A stretch of DNA of 12,605 nt from Phoronis ovalis (Eukaryota > Phoronida > Phoronidae): NCBI GenBank assembly GCA_028565635.1, contig JAOXYB010043715.1, positions 1-12,605 of the forward strand, read 5' to 3'. Shown one piece after another: positions 1 through 8,324 of the stretch. Made by a program: the position numbers and the translations under genes. Under the pieces are notes generated by a model. The model was not told where the DNA came from, searched no databases, and saw only the letters and a program-made list of their open reading frames with translations. The stretch's first letter is position 1. Each line of letters starts with the position of its first letter.

Positions 1-75
<75 letters not shown>
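1..75. repeat. (CT)n dinucleotide microsatellite
   Basis: An uninterrupted CT tract of about 37 units runs from the window edge, so its true length is unknown. It lies downstream of the exon 2 donor of tetraspanin copy A, so on the minus strand it is a (GA)n tract inside A's second intron. It may be where assembly broke or where copies differ in length. No function is implied. Confidence 0.97.
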
Positions 76-77
<2 letters not shown>

Positions 78-211
78 AAACATTCGATCCTTAGATATAT
101 TCTGCTTTCACTACTAAAACATTAAAATTGAAATAAAGAAGAGTAAAACTGTCAACTAGCAATATATTCATTAATTAGTTCTTAGTTTGTCTGCAGACAG
201 TACAGGCTTAC

Positions 212-1626
212 CCAGCATAAACAGCATATATTTTCTAGCACTGCTCCACAACATCCAAGGGCAGATACAACGAACAAGAAGCCTCCAACAACTACAAAAA
301 CATTATTGTATGGTCAATAATCGTATAAGAACATGATAGCAAGCGTGTTTTTGAGCCTAAAATTAACTTTAAAAGTTGATGAAATAAACTATAATAAAAA
401 TTAATTAAAATAAAAAATAATGTTATTTATTAATTAGTGAATGTCTGATTACTGAACCGAATTTGTAATGGTTTATAATAAAATAGCAATTAACCAGACT
501 GACCTACGAAGTACGCGTAGATAATGAAGTTCTATGCTAGAGAGTCAGTAGCCGTGGTAACCAGTAATTCCATCTTCACTTTTTAACCTCACGTTTTACT
601 TCACGTTTAACTAACGGTAAAAATGTAGCATAGGTAACCTCTCTTAATAATTTTGGTCAAACCACCATAGTCACGATATGGAGTAAATGCGCATTTATTG
701 TGAAGCTAAGATATTATTAAATCATGTTGATTAAATAATCTTTTTCAAGATGCTTTTAACAAATAGAATTTAATAAAATTTAGAGAGGTGGCTATGTTAC
801 ATTTTACCTATTAACTTTGTCCGTCATCTTCTAAATGCAATATTGTACATAGCAGTTATTTGCCGGGTAACTGAATGTTATTTTTGCTGTGGACAATTTT
901 GATTTAATGAATGAAAGCTCTTGTTGATAAACCGGACTGGAGAAGGCAATATAATACAACGGGGTCAACTGGCGTAGGTAGTTGAATGTTATATACGTAT
1001 CCTATCCTCCGGGTCAACCTGTTTTGAATATTGTATGCCTATATACTTACCCGGGGTACTCAAGTTATTTTTTGGTGGGGGTATGCAGCCCAGTTGAAAA
1101 TTTTGGATTTGGATTGTATACTTCTTACAGTATTTTGTTTGGATTGCTACCGTAAAACTATTCGAAATTTTGGATTGCTACCCATTGCTTACAGCAAACA
1201 ATTTGGATTAATTGTAGGTTTGTAACAATAAATAAAGTTTAGAATTTGGTTTGTATCAGTCAGTTTGCGTAAAAATGGATTGCTATACTCAAATATTAAA
1301 TTTTTTTTGATTGCTAACCTGATATTTCACAAAAATTAGATTGGGTTTGCTACCGTAAGCTAAAATTTGGATTGGGTTCCGCGGCACAACCCCGTAGTAA
1401 AAAAACCTCGAGTACCCCTCCCCCAGGATACTTACTTACCCATTGCACCGATGGCAGATCCGTTGCCAATGTCCTTCTCATTAATCAACCTCAATTTCAA
1501 CTGCAAATCTTGATTAGCTTTTAAGTATATGCCAAAACCCGATAGTGCACCTCCTACCGAGCAAAATAGGAAACTGAAGGTTAGTAACATGCATTTTGAA
1601 CAATTTGCTCCAAATCCAATTGCCAT
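212..1626 (-). CDS. Tetraspanin copy A, 5' part (exons 1-2; rest beyond window)
   Basis: This is the N-terminal 89 residues of a tetraspanin, a four-pass membrane protein that organises partner proteins into microdomains. Exon 1 is 1440..1626 (187 nt) and exon 2 is 212..291 (80 nt). The start is an ATG with A at -3 and G at +4, aligned with the starts of the other three copies. Exon 1 encodes a short cytoplasmic tail with cysteines (C9, C12), TM1 (about residues 13-36) and a small loop with the family-specific QDLQL. Its donor is ATGG|GTAAGT. Exon 2 follows an acceptor TTTTTGTAG and encodes TM2 ending in GCCGAVLEN, the tetraspanin hallmark; its donor is GTAAGC. Exon 3 (TM3, LEL, TM4) must lie left of the window. 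A is the most divergent copy, with different intron and upstream sequence, and its first intron (292..1439) carries a MITE. Whether the full gene is intact cannot be judged here. Confidence 0.82.
292..1042. other. Intron 1 of copy A, part without recognised element
   Basis: This AT-rich intron sequence does not resemble intron 1 of copies B, C or D. I see no gene, RNA or convincing repeat in it. GGGTCAAC occurs twice near its right end (about 961-968 and 1011-1018), which may be chance. Confidence 0.5.
1051..1427. mobile_element. 377-bp non-autonomous inverted-repeat element (hAT-like MITE) with 8-bp target duplication
   Basis: The two ends are imperfect inverted repeats of about 40 bp. The left end begins CCGGGGTACTCAAG, and the reverse complement of the right end begins CCTGGGGGAGGGGTACTCGAG; both continue into a T-run and a G-run. 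The flanks are direct repeats ATACTTAC at 1043..1050 and 1428..1435, an 8-bp target duplication of the size typical of hAT transposons. The interior has no transposase frame. It holds about eight degenerate direct copies of a TTTGGATTGCTACC motif (about 1105-1375). The 64-aa frame on the plus strand inside it is chance. Assignment to hAT rests only on the duplication size; the boundaries are well supported. Confidence 0.78.
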
Positions 1627-2145
1627 TCTTCTCTTGTTTATAATATATATTCATGCATTCTCTCTACAAAAACCGTTTACGTGAATGAAAACACAGTTAC
1701 GTTTGAAAATACGCATGTTATGCAAGAAGGTATAATGTGAATTCGTCGTCGTAGCCAGCCGTCGATATAAGAACTACCGCGGGAAATTAAATCTGTTTGC
1801 GTGATTACGTAAAATTTGCGTGGTATTGAAATCTATGGGATAGCATCATTATATATGTTTGTCATTTGGAACAGTGACATTTTCTTATTTGGGACTATTT
1901 TAAAAACGGTCTCATTGGGCTTTCCGACGGCAAAAGAATACAAATAAAACAAATAAAGGTAAGTTTATACAGAAATACAGGCCTTCTTTAAAGCAATGTA
2001 TTTGTACATTTCACGAATTTTGATTAATTTCAACCCAGGAGAGGCCACTCAAATAAAGTATGGGGCCATGGATAATCATCCCGGTAATCATGCTCGCTAA
2101 TGGTATAAAGAAAGCATCTATACCAGTAATTAAGGAGAGACAAAA
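1627..2145. other. 5' flank of copy A, no gene seen
   Basis: Upstream of the copy A start there is an A/T stretch reading TATATATTATAAAC on the minus strand about 20-35 nt before the ATG, a possible TATA-like element. The conserved promoter block of copies B-D is absent. No ORF or repeat is supported in the remainder. Confidence 0.4.
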
Positions 2146-2265
2146 ATGGATCCTTATTTAGCAAGACCTATCCCGAAATTGGTACTCCATCCAAGGACTG
2201 AAATGTTAAGCAATAAAAAAAATGATTCAGTAAGACCTATGCCGAAGTTGGTACCCTATCCATAA
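2146..2265 (+). repeat. Two 33-bp direct repeats forming a 39-codon ORF
   Basis: Two diverged direct repeats, 2161..2193 and 2231..2263, lie about 70 bp apart. Both fall in one open frame from an ATG at 2146 to TAA at 2263..2265. The repeated peptide reads ARPIPKLVLHP in the first copy and VRPMPKLVPYP in the second, separated by a polar linker (RTEMLSNKKNDS). No signal peptide is visible and no homology is recognised. It could be a fragment of a minisatellite or dispersed repeat, an orphan exon, or a real short ORF. The first is most likely because there is no gene context. Confidence 0.45.
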
Positions 2266-2295
2266 CGAACAGCAAGAAAAACAAGATCGTAAGCT

Positions 2296-2445
2296 TGGGG
2301 TGGGTTTCTTGAAAGTTATCGTATCGTAAGTCTAAGTTAAGTCCATGTGTATGATATGTTTATGATTAAATTTAGACTAACTTTAGACTTTACGATAGAC
2401 TTAAGAAACACCCGTCGTAGGATAGCTTCAAGAAACATATCCCAG
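2296..2445. repeat. Foldback / inverted-repeat element
   Basis: The left arm (about 2296-2345, with GGGTTTCTTGAAAG then ATCGTA and AAGTCTAAGTTAAGTC) is matched by the reverse complement of about 2370-2415 (GTGTTTCTTAAGTC, ATCGTAAAGTC, TAAAGTTAGTC). A second inverted copy of GTTTCTTGAA sits farther right at about 2428-2437. The arms are imperfect and nested, as in a degenerate MITE that folds on itself. No coding capacity and no clear target duplication are seen. Confidence 0.6.
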
Positions 2446-2583
2446 GTCTTTAAATACAACCCTTTTCACGCATTTTAATTAACGAGCTTGATTACTTGCA
2501 TTTTGTTTGAGTGACTCCCGGGTTTTGTACATAGCATCCGTATGAAACATTTCATTTGAACTTACACGTTTTGAAAATCTGCC

Positions 2584-2955
2584 TTATGCATCGCAGCAAG
2601 CTTTAAAAAATCCTAAATAATCATGCAAATAGTATTCAAAATTTGCCCTCTCTCTAATAATGGCTCCCATTTGAATGATCGGCCAGGGCGAAATAAAAAT
2701 TAATATATAAATTAATGGAAAAATACAGTATACTAAACAGAGGCTCTGGCTGTAAAATGATATTTGCAAAAATATGTAAGATTTAATTTTTCATTGCAAT
2801 TAAAAACAGATGTCGTTAATTTTTTGAAAAGCTGTGAAAAATTCAATCAACATAATAAAAACCGAAGTGTAGAGCAACGTCGTCTTTAAAAGTGGCGTTA
2901 TTTATAATTAGGAATAATTGCCAATCATAGAAATGCCAACTACTGCTGCCAAGAG
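2584..2955 (-). other. 3' flank of copy B, paralogous to the 3' flank of copy C
   Basis: Short blocks here recur in the same order downstream of copy C: CTCTCTAATAA, GTATACTAAAC, CTGTAAAATG, AAAACCGAA, and GCAACGT followed by GGCGTTAT. This shows that the duplicated unit extends past the stop codon into the 3' UTR or flank. On the minus strand an ATTAAA at 2782..2787 could be a polyadenylation signal about 175 nt beyond the distal stop of copy B, but that is weak evidence. Confidence 0.55.
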
Positions 2956-2959
2956 ATTC

Positions 2960-4595
2960 CTATCGTGATATATGCCCCGTGTTTGCCATCCCGTATTTCT
3001 CCCAACTGTTACTAGACAGCGCCGAAGCTGTTGAATATTTAGACCTGGCACTACAATTACTTCCTGCACTCTTAACAGACCGACGATCAATATCCATGAT
3101 TGAATTTATCCCACTATGAATGCGTGCTACATTGTCTATCATTATTGCAGGGACCTCAGATCTTCTATGACAGCAAAAACATATTGAATTCACGACCCCA
3201 ATTATTTGAATGTTAATGCTTACGGCCTAAATAACTATTATGGTTGTAATGTTTCCAGAGAGGTAAGCAGTTAGAGCTCCGTAACAACCATCTAAATGCA
3301 CATGTTCTGATACTTCAGCTTTACGTGTGACGTCGGAGAAGCATGCAGATTGATCAACCACCTCTCCGTCTTTCACCTTGCAGCATGTCAATGGTACCAC
3401 AAATCGATCAGCGCTGTTATTGTATAACTTGTAGTCATCTGGTCCAGAACTCCCACAACACTCAAGCGAAGACTGTATCCAGTCAATAGCATCATCTATT
3501 ATTGACCTTGACGTCGATTCTGGTCCTTGATAATCTTGAACTAGATCGGAAAATCGAGCAGTTAAAGATTCCTTAAGCATAGGCGAATATACGGGTATCA
3601 GAACTGCTGCTGCTATTTGCGCTAGGATGATTAATATTAGGCTCGTGGAGTACTGAAACACAAGAATTTTTTCAGTTGCTGTTAATAATATTGTTCTGTC
3701 CAACGTATTCGTATCGTTTGTGTGTAACGATATATTATATTAACCTCATTATATAATTTAGCCAGATCTAGTGAGTCAACTCAAGCAAAGTGTAACTATA
3801 ACCCTGTACGAGTCATATGCAACATTTACCCAGGGACATTATATTTACGCTTGTAATTTTTACGAAATCATGCTACACCTAATAACAAGACTTACATACC
3901 ACAGAGGAAAGGTGATCGGTTTCAAATGCCAAAAATAATTATGAAACTTACCAAAGTTAGAAAAGTTACGTTTTCTAACAGTGCGCCACAACACCCAAAA
4001 CCAGACACAAGGAACAATAAAAATCCCACGACTGCAAAAGTATGATTATATACATGCAGCTGTCTGTATTCAAAATTAGTTGCTAATTATTTTAATATGC
4101 ATGAAAGGAAGAGGAATAATAATTTTAACAGTGTATAATAAATTTAGATACAGTAACTACAGCATACGGTATATATCTCTTTTAATGACAATAAAATAAT
4201 AATAATATATTTTTTAACTCAACAATATAAAATTACTATATATGTGCTCGATATTTCAAGATTTTCAAGATATTTCACAATAGTGTTCATAATTTCCCCT
4301 ATTAAATAGGCAATGTTAAATGAATCGGGAGCCATACATGTATCGTTTACTAATCATACTTTGCTCAACACATGCAGCTTAAACATGAATTAAACATTGA
4401 ATACCTACTCATCGAAGCATAAGCTACAATGTCGGCAAAGTCGCTATCAACCAATCCCAATGCCAGTTGTAAGTCTTGACTAACTTTTAACTGTATGCCA
4501 AAACCTAATAGGGCTGCTCCTGTTGTCATAAATATAGTGCCAGACGTGACTAGCACGTACTTTGAACAAATTCTAATACTACATTTTATTGCCAT
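2960..4595 (-). pseudogene. Tetraspanin copy B, interrupted by in-frame TAG in TM4
   Basis: Exons are 4409..4595 (187 nt), 3952..4031 (80 nt) and exon 3 starting at 3652. The first two junctions match copy C: ATGA|GTAGGT, then CTTTTGCAG|TC, and CTTTG|GTAAGT, then GTGTTTCAG|TAC. The protein has TM1, a small loop, TM2 with GCCGALLEN, TM3, and an LEL with six cysteines (ECCG, LTCC, SAC, GCY) and NNS and NIT glycosylation sequons. At 3227..3229 a TAG replaces the leucine codon TTG found in C and D, eight residues after the start of the TM4 sequence. This would give a 230-aa product lacking most of TM4 and the tail. The frame then stays open to a second stop at 2960..2962 (319 codons if read through), and the downstream part still aligns with C and D, so the lesion looks recent. 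It also lacks three codons (YGK) present in C and D. It could be a pseudogene, a null allele, a truncated product or a base-call error. Confidence 0.85.
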
Positions 4596-4665
4596 TTTTA
4601 TCTTATAATAGATTCGCGAATTCTCTTGACGCTTTATAAAAATAAGGATAGGCGTTGTGTCACCA
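4596..4665 (-). promoter_or_regulatory. Conserved proximal promoter / 5' UTR block of copy B
   Basis: This stretch is nearly identical to the one directly upstream of copy C and recognisable before copy D. Reading on the minus strand it contains CCTATCCTTATTTTTATAAAG, then GAATTCGCGAAT, then TATAAGATAAAA and the ATG. TATAAAG lies about 40 nt before the ATG and could act as a TATA box with a very short leader. The palindromic GAATTCGCGAAT is shared by B, C and D. The conservation may be only recent duplication, so function is inferred. Confidence 0.5.
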
Positions 4666-4799
4666 AGGGCGCGGAATGTACTGTTGCATCAGCAATTGCG
4701 TGATGTTATTACAGTATAACGTAATTCCGTGTCACGAGACACATTACGTTTTTACAGTAGTAACACATTGACGTAATAATTTATATATATTGTATTCAG

Positions 4800-4860
4800 T
4801 GATCCAGTAGAAACCCGCCGCACAACTACTCTTTGTTCCCGGGCGGGTTTCTACTGATCA
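4800..4860. repeat. GC-rich perfect hairpin upstream of copy B
   Basis: The arms 4805..4819 and 4842..4856 are 15-nt perfect inverted repeats (AGTAGAAACCCGCC and its complement). They extend by four more pairs (TGAT/ATCA side) around a single bulged C, with a 22-nt loop. The stem is far richer in GC than the surrounding DNA. It lies about 210 bp upstream of the copy B start and has no counterpart upstream of C or D, so it was gained after duplication. It may be a tiny foldback element; a transcribed hairpin cannot be excluded. Confidence 0.8.
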
Positions 4861-5925
4861 TCCAGTTTGATTCAGTACTTACTAGAAAATTAAAAATAAA
4901 ATAAACAGCGTAAAAAAACTAAAATCCATGAGCGTATGTAACATTCTGAAAGAAAGAGATAAGAACGAAAAAGAGAAAAAAAATCAAAAGATTAAACTTA
5001 GATCATCTACAGAACATTTAAACTTATATATGAAAAAGACAATTATGTCACAAATGTTAAAGATGTAGAACAGCAACATGTGATAACAAAATTTAGACTG
5101 AGCACTCAAAATTTCTGGAAGACGTGTACATAAGCGATCTGCTACTGGCAAATGAACCTGTTTTAATAGTACAATACAAATTGAAGACGAAAAACATTAA
5201 TTTACTGCCCGATATATAAAACAAAGAGCAATACTTATGCCAAAAACACAAAACAAAGTACCCACTTAGAGGCCCAATTTATTTATGCATCTTTCATCAC
5301 CACGAGACACTTCAGCACAAAAAACGTTATTTAGTTGATTGTTTCAAAACAAGAACCAACATTTTGACAAATAATCTAACAGACGGACTAATTAAAATTG
5401 ATATTTCTAAATTATGCTATTGAGTTGCTTATCTGTGCAGTTTTATGCATTGCAGCAATAACATAAGTAGTATATAGACTTTTATTCTAATATTACGTTA
5501 TACGCTACCTTTAATTTACTAGTATGTTAAACGTGCTGATATGACTTAATATGTAATTTCTTAGTTGTATTTCATATTATTCCTGTTCAAACAATTTTAT
5601 ATAATTTCTGCAATGATAGTTTTTTTTTCAGAACCACACCTGGTATATATATTGTAAGTTTTCTTTTTACCCGAAATAAAGCATATTATATTGTTTATTT
5701 TGCAACTAGCACATGATTAGAATATCTTTGGCAATACTAAATTCTATGCTAACATCTACAATATACTATATTATATAGCATTTACAAACAGTCAAAGGCA
5801 ACTTTAAACATAATATAAACTGCAGTAATAATTGAATACGCATCTATATTACTGGAAGCTTCAAAAATGATGTGTAGATTTTGGAGATAACGGTTGCTGA
5901 TATAACACATGAACTTTTAATCCAT
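4861..5925. other. Intergenic spacer between copies B and C, no gene seen
   Basis: About 1.1 kb of very AT-rich DNA, with only short chance frames on both strands. I found no RNA gene, transposon ends or tandem array. It has no evident match to the C-D spacer, so it is either old unconstrained sequence or inserted DNA. Confidence 0.5.
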
Positions 5926-6470
5926 GTTAAACCCATAGTGGGAAAAAAGCCTTAGATATACAACTACATTACAGTAAAAACTAATTTACAAAGTCTAAGC
6001 CAATGGTACAAAATGTCACAATCCTCCTCTCTCTAATAAACGCATCCCTTGAATGACAGTCACACTCAAAAGCATTTTTTAATAATGACCCACGGAGTTT
6101 ATTTGAAAAAACACGGTATACTAAACGGGCACTCTGTAAAATGGATAACATATAAAATATATAAGATTGAACTTTCACAGTCGTGCGTGACAAGTAAATA
6201 AGAACGTGATGTTTTTAATCATTGAGTAACTATGTATACATTAACAGAATGAAAACCGAAATATACAGCAACGTTTTAAGCGGCGTTATAACGAAGGCTA
6301 TTAATTATTGCCAACTATATGGGATTTCCAGATACTGCTGCAGAGAGATCCCCATCGTAATGCGTGTCGTGTATATGACATACTGTATTTCTTTCGATTT
6401 AGGAGATCCATTGCTATAGTTGTTAATGAATGCCGTAACTGTCGAATGCTTAGACTTCCGGTTTACAACT
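5926..6470 (-). other. 3' flank of copy C, shared with copies B and D
   Basis: The segment at about 5930-6020 (ACCCATAGTGGGAAAA, TTAGATATACAACTACATTA, AATTTACAAA) recurs at about 9595-9680 beyond copy D. The part at about 6030-6300 matches the flank of copy B. This marks the outer limit of the duplicated unit. On the minus strand there is an AATAAA at 6098..6103, about 370 nt past the stop codon, and an ATTAAA at 6214..6219; either could serve as a poly(A) signal, unproven. Confidence 0.55.
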
Positions 6471-6473
6471 ACT

Positions 6474-8111
6474 TCATTCACTTTCGATACCATCGCTACA
6501 ATTACTTCCTGTGCTCTCAACAGACTGACGATCCATATCCATGTCCATATCAATGATTGATTTACGTATTCCGCCATGTGTTGGTAGGGGTACTACGTTG
6601 TCTACCATTATAGCTGGGACTTCTGGACTAGCCTTGTGGCGGCATAAACATATTGCATTCACGACGCCAAATATTTGAACGTTAATGCTTACGGCCAAAA
6701 CAATTATTATTACTATAATATTTTCGGAGAGGTATGCAGTCAGAGCTCCGTAACAACCATTTAAATGCACATGTTCTGATATTTTAGCTTTACGTATTAC
6801 GTCAGAGAAGCATGCAGATTGGTCAACCACCTCTCCGTCCTTCATCTTGCAGCATGTCAGTGGTACCAGAAATCGATCAGCACTGTTATTGTATAATTTT
6901 CCGTACTTGTAGTCATCTGGTCCAGAACTCCCACAACACTCAAGCGAAGACTGTATCCAGTCAATAGCATCATCTATTATTGATTTTGACGTCGATTCTG
7001 GTCCTTCATAATCTTGAACAAAGTCGGAAAATCGAGCCGTTAAAGACTCCTTAAGCATAGGCGAATGTACGGGTATCAGAACTGCTGCTGTTATTTGCGC
7101 TAGAATGATCAATATTAGGCTCGCGGAGTGCTGAAACACAAGAATTTTGTCTTGTTTATAATATTATTGTATTTAACTATTCGTAATATATATATATCTA
7201 AATATTAGCGTGTAAAAATTATATTAACCGCAATACCGCCGCGGGCCTCAATACGTAGCTAGATCTAGCGAGTCAGTTAAAAAGCACTGACAACTAGAGT
7301 ATGACCAGGGTATCAAAATCAACATTCACGCTTGTAAACAAAAGCATGCTGCATCTACTAGCAAATCTTACATACCACGGAGGAAAGGTGACCGGTTTCA
7401 AATGACTAAAATAACTTACCAATGCTAATATTGTTACATTTTCTAGCAGTGCTCCACAGCACCCAAAGACAGACACAATTAACAGTAAAAATCCAACGAC
7501 TACAAAAGTATAATTATCTATGCAACTGTCGGTATTCAATTTGCAAATCATTTTAAAATATGTATACAAGAAGAGGAATAATATAATAGTCTAAATATGA
7601 CTAAAGATACACTTATTACAGCATACAGTATATATTCCTTTTAATGACAATAAAATATTAATTTATACTAACTCAATAATCATTGTACTAAATATTTCTA
7701 GATATTTTAGCGGAAAAGAAAGTGAACAATTGTAATTATTGTTTAACTTTTTTTTACTGGTGAGCTGTAATTGTAACATCTTACACAGAAAACTGGAATC
7801 AGCACAGGCAACTCTCTTGTCATTAGTATTTCGTTTATTGATAATGCATGTGTATAGCCTTTAAATTACACTTTACTCAATCTGTATAGCTTAAACAGGA
7901 CTAACTTGAATATTGTATACCTACTCATCGAAACATAAGCTACCGTGTCGGAAATGTCGGTATCAACCAATCCCAATGCCAATTGTAAGTCTTGAAGAAG
8001 TTTTAAGTTTATGCCAAAACCTATTAGAGCTGTCCCTGCTATCATAAATGTAGTACCAGACGTTAGTAGAACACTTTTTGTACAAATTCTAATACTGCAT
8101 TTTCTTGCCAT
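6474..8111 (-). CDS. Tetraspanin copy C, complete (3 exons, 307 aa)
   Basis: Exons are 7925..8111 (187 nt), 7420..7499 (80 nt) and 6474..7130 (657 nt), giving 307 residues. The ATG at 8111 has A at -3 and G at +4 and is the start shared by all four copies. An upstream in-frame extension is 5' leader. Junctions are ATGA|GTAGGT, TTTTGTAG|TC, GCATTG|GTAAGT and GTGTTTCAG|CAC. Domains: TM1 about 13-35, small loop 36-62, TM2 63-81 with GCCG at 75-78, TM3 about 86-109, LEL about 110-226, TM4 about 227-250. The LEL has CCG at 154-156 and further cysteines at 182, 183, 196 and 215, a six-cysteine pattern as in many animal tetraspanins. It also has a glycosylation sequon at N170. Cysteines flanking the membrane (5, 10, 76, 77, 250, 252) are candidate palmitoylation sites. 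The acidic, serine-rich tail carries an MDMDMD run. The family scaffolds integrins, receptors and proteases; the partner here is unknown. The LEL, usually split by introns, lies in one exon. Confidence 0.92.
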
Positions 8112-8182
8112 TTTTATCTTATAATAGATTCGCGAATTCTCTTGATGTTTTATAAAAATAAGGATAGGCGTACCGCGTTGTG
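8112..8182 (-). promoter_or_regulatory. Conserved proximal promoter / 5' UTR block of copy C
   Basis: This is the same block as before copy B, with GAATTCGCGAAT and TATAAAAC (8147..8154) about 40 nt upstream of the ATG. The ACGTAGACAAATGTTTGAAAAT stretch at about 8184-8206 is shared with copy D, so the homology of C and D runs farther upstream than that of B. Confidence 0.5.
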
Positions 8183-8267
8183 TTACGTAGACAAATGTTT
8201 GAAAATAGTTTGCACAGACTTCCATAGACGTCACAATAGACTTTTTAGCGGAAAATTACTTTTCAAA

Positions 8268-8322
8268 ATCTAAATAATAAATATTGAAATCTAAATAATA
8301 AATATTGAAATCTAAATAATAA
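8268..8322. repeat. 21-bp tandem repeat, about 2.6 copies
   Basis: The unit ATCTAAATAATAAATATTGAA is present at 8268..8288 and 8289..8309, followed by a partial third copy. Only one unit-like ATCTAAATAATAA occurs at the same place upstream of copy D (about 12542). The repeat therefore expanded in the copy C flank after duplication. It lies about 160 bp upstream of the copy C start. Confidence 0.9.
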
Positions 8323-8324
8323 TT

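Noticed and set aside
1031-1225. 64-codon plus-strand ORF
   Set aside because: It lies across the left end and repeat interior of the MITE, shows no protein-like features and is explained by that repeat.
2584-2769. 61-codon minus-strand ORF downstream of copy B
   Set aside because: The homologous flank of copy C does not keep the frame, and its composition is that of AT-rich non-coding DNA.
7915-7924. Alternative exon 1 donor AG|GTATAC in copy C (phase 2)
   Set aside because: It works with an upstream acceptor in C but gives a stop in D and has no usable partner acceptor in A. The GTAGGT/GTAAGT donor fits every copy.
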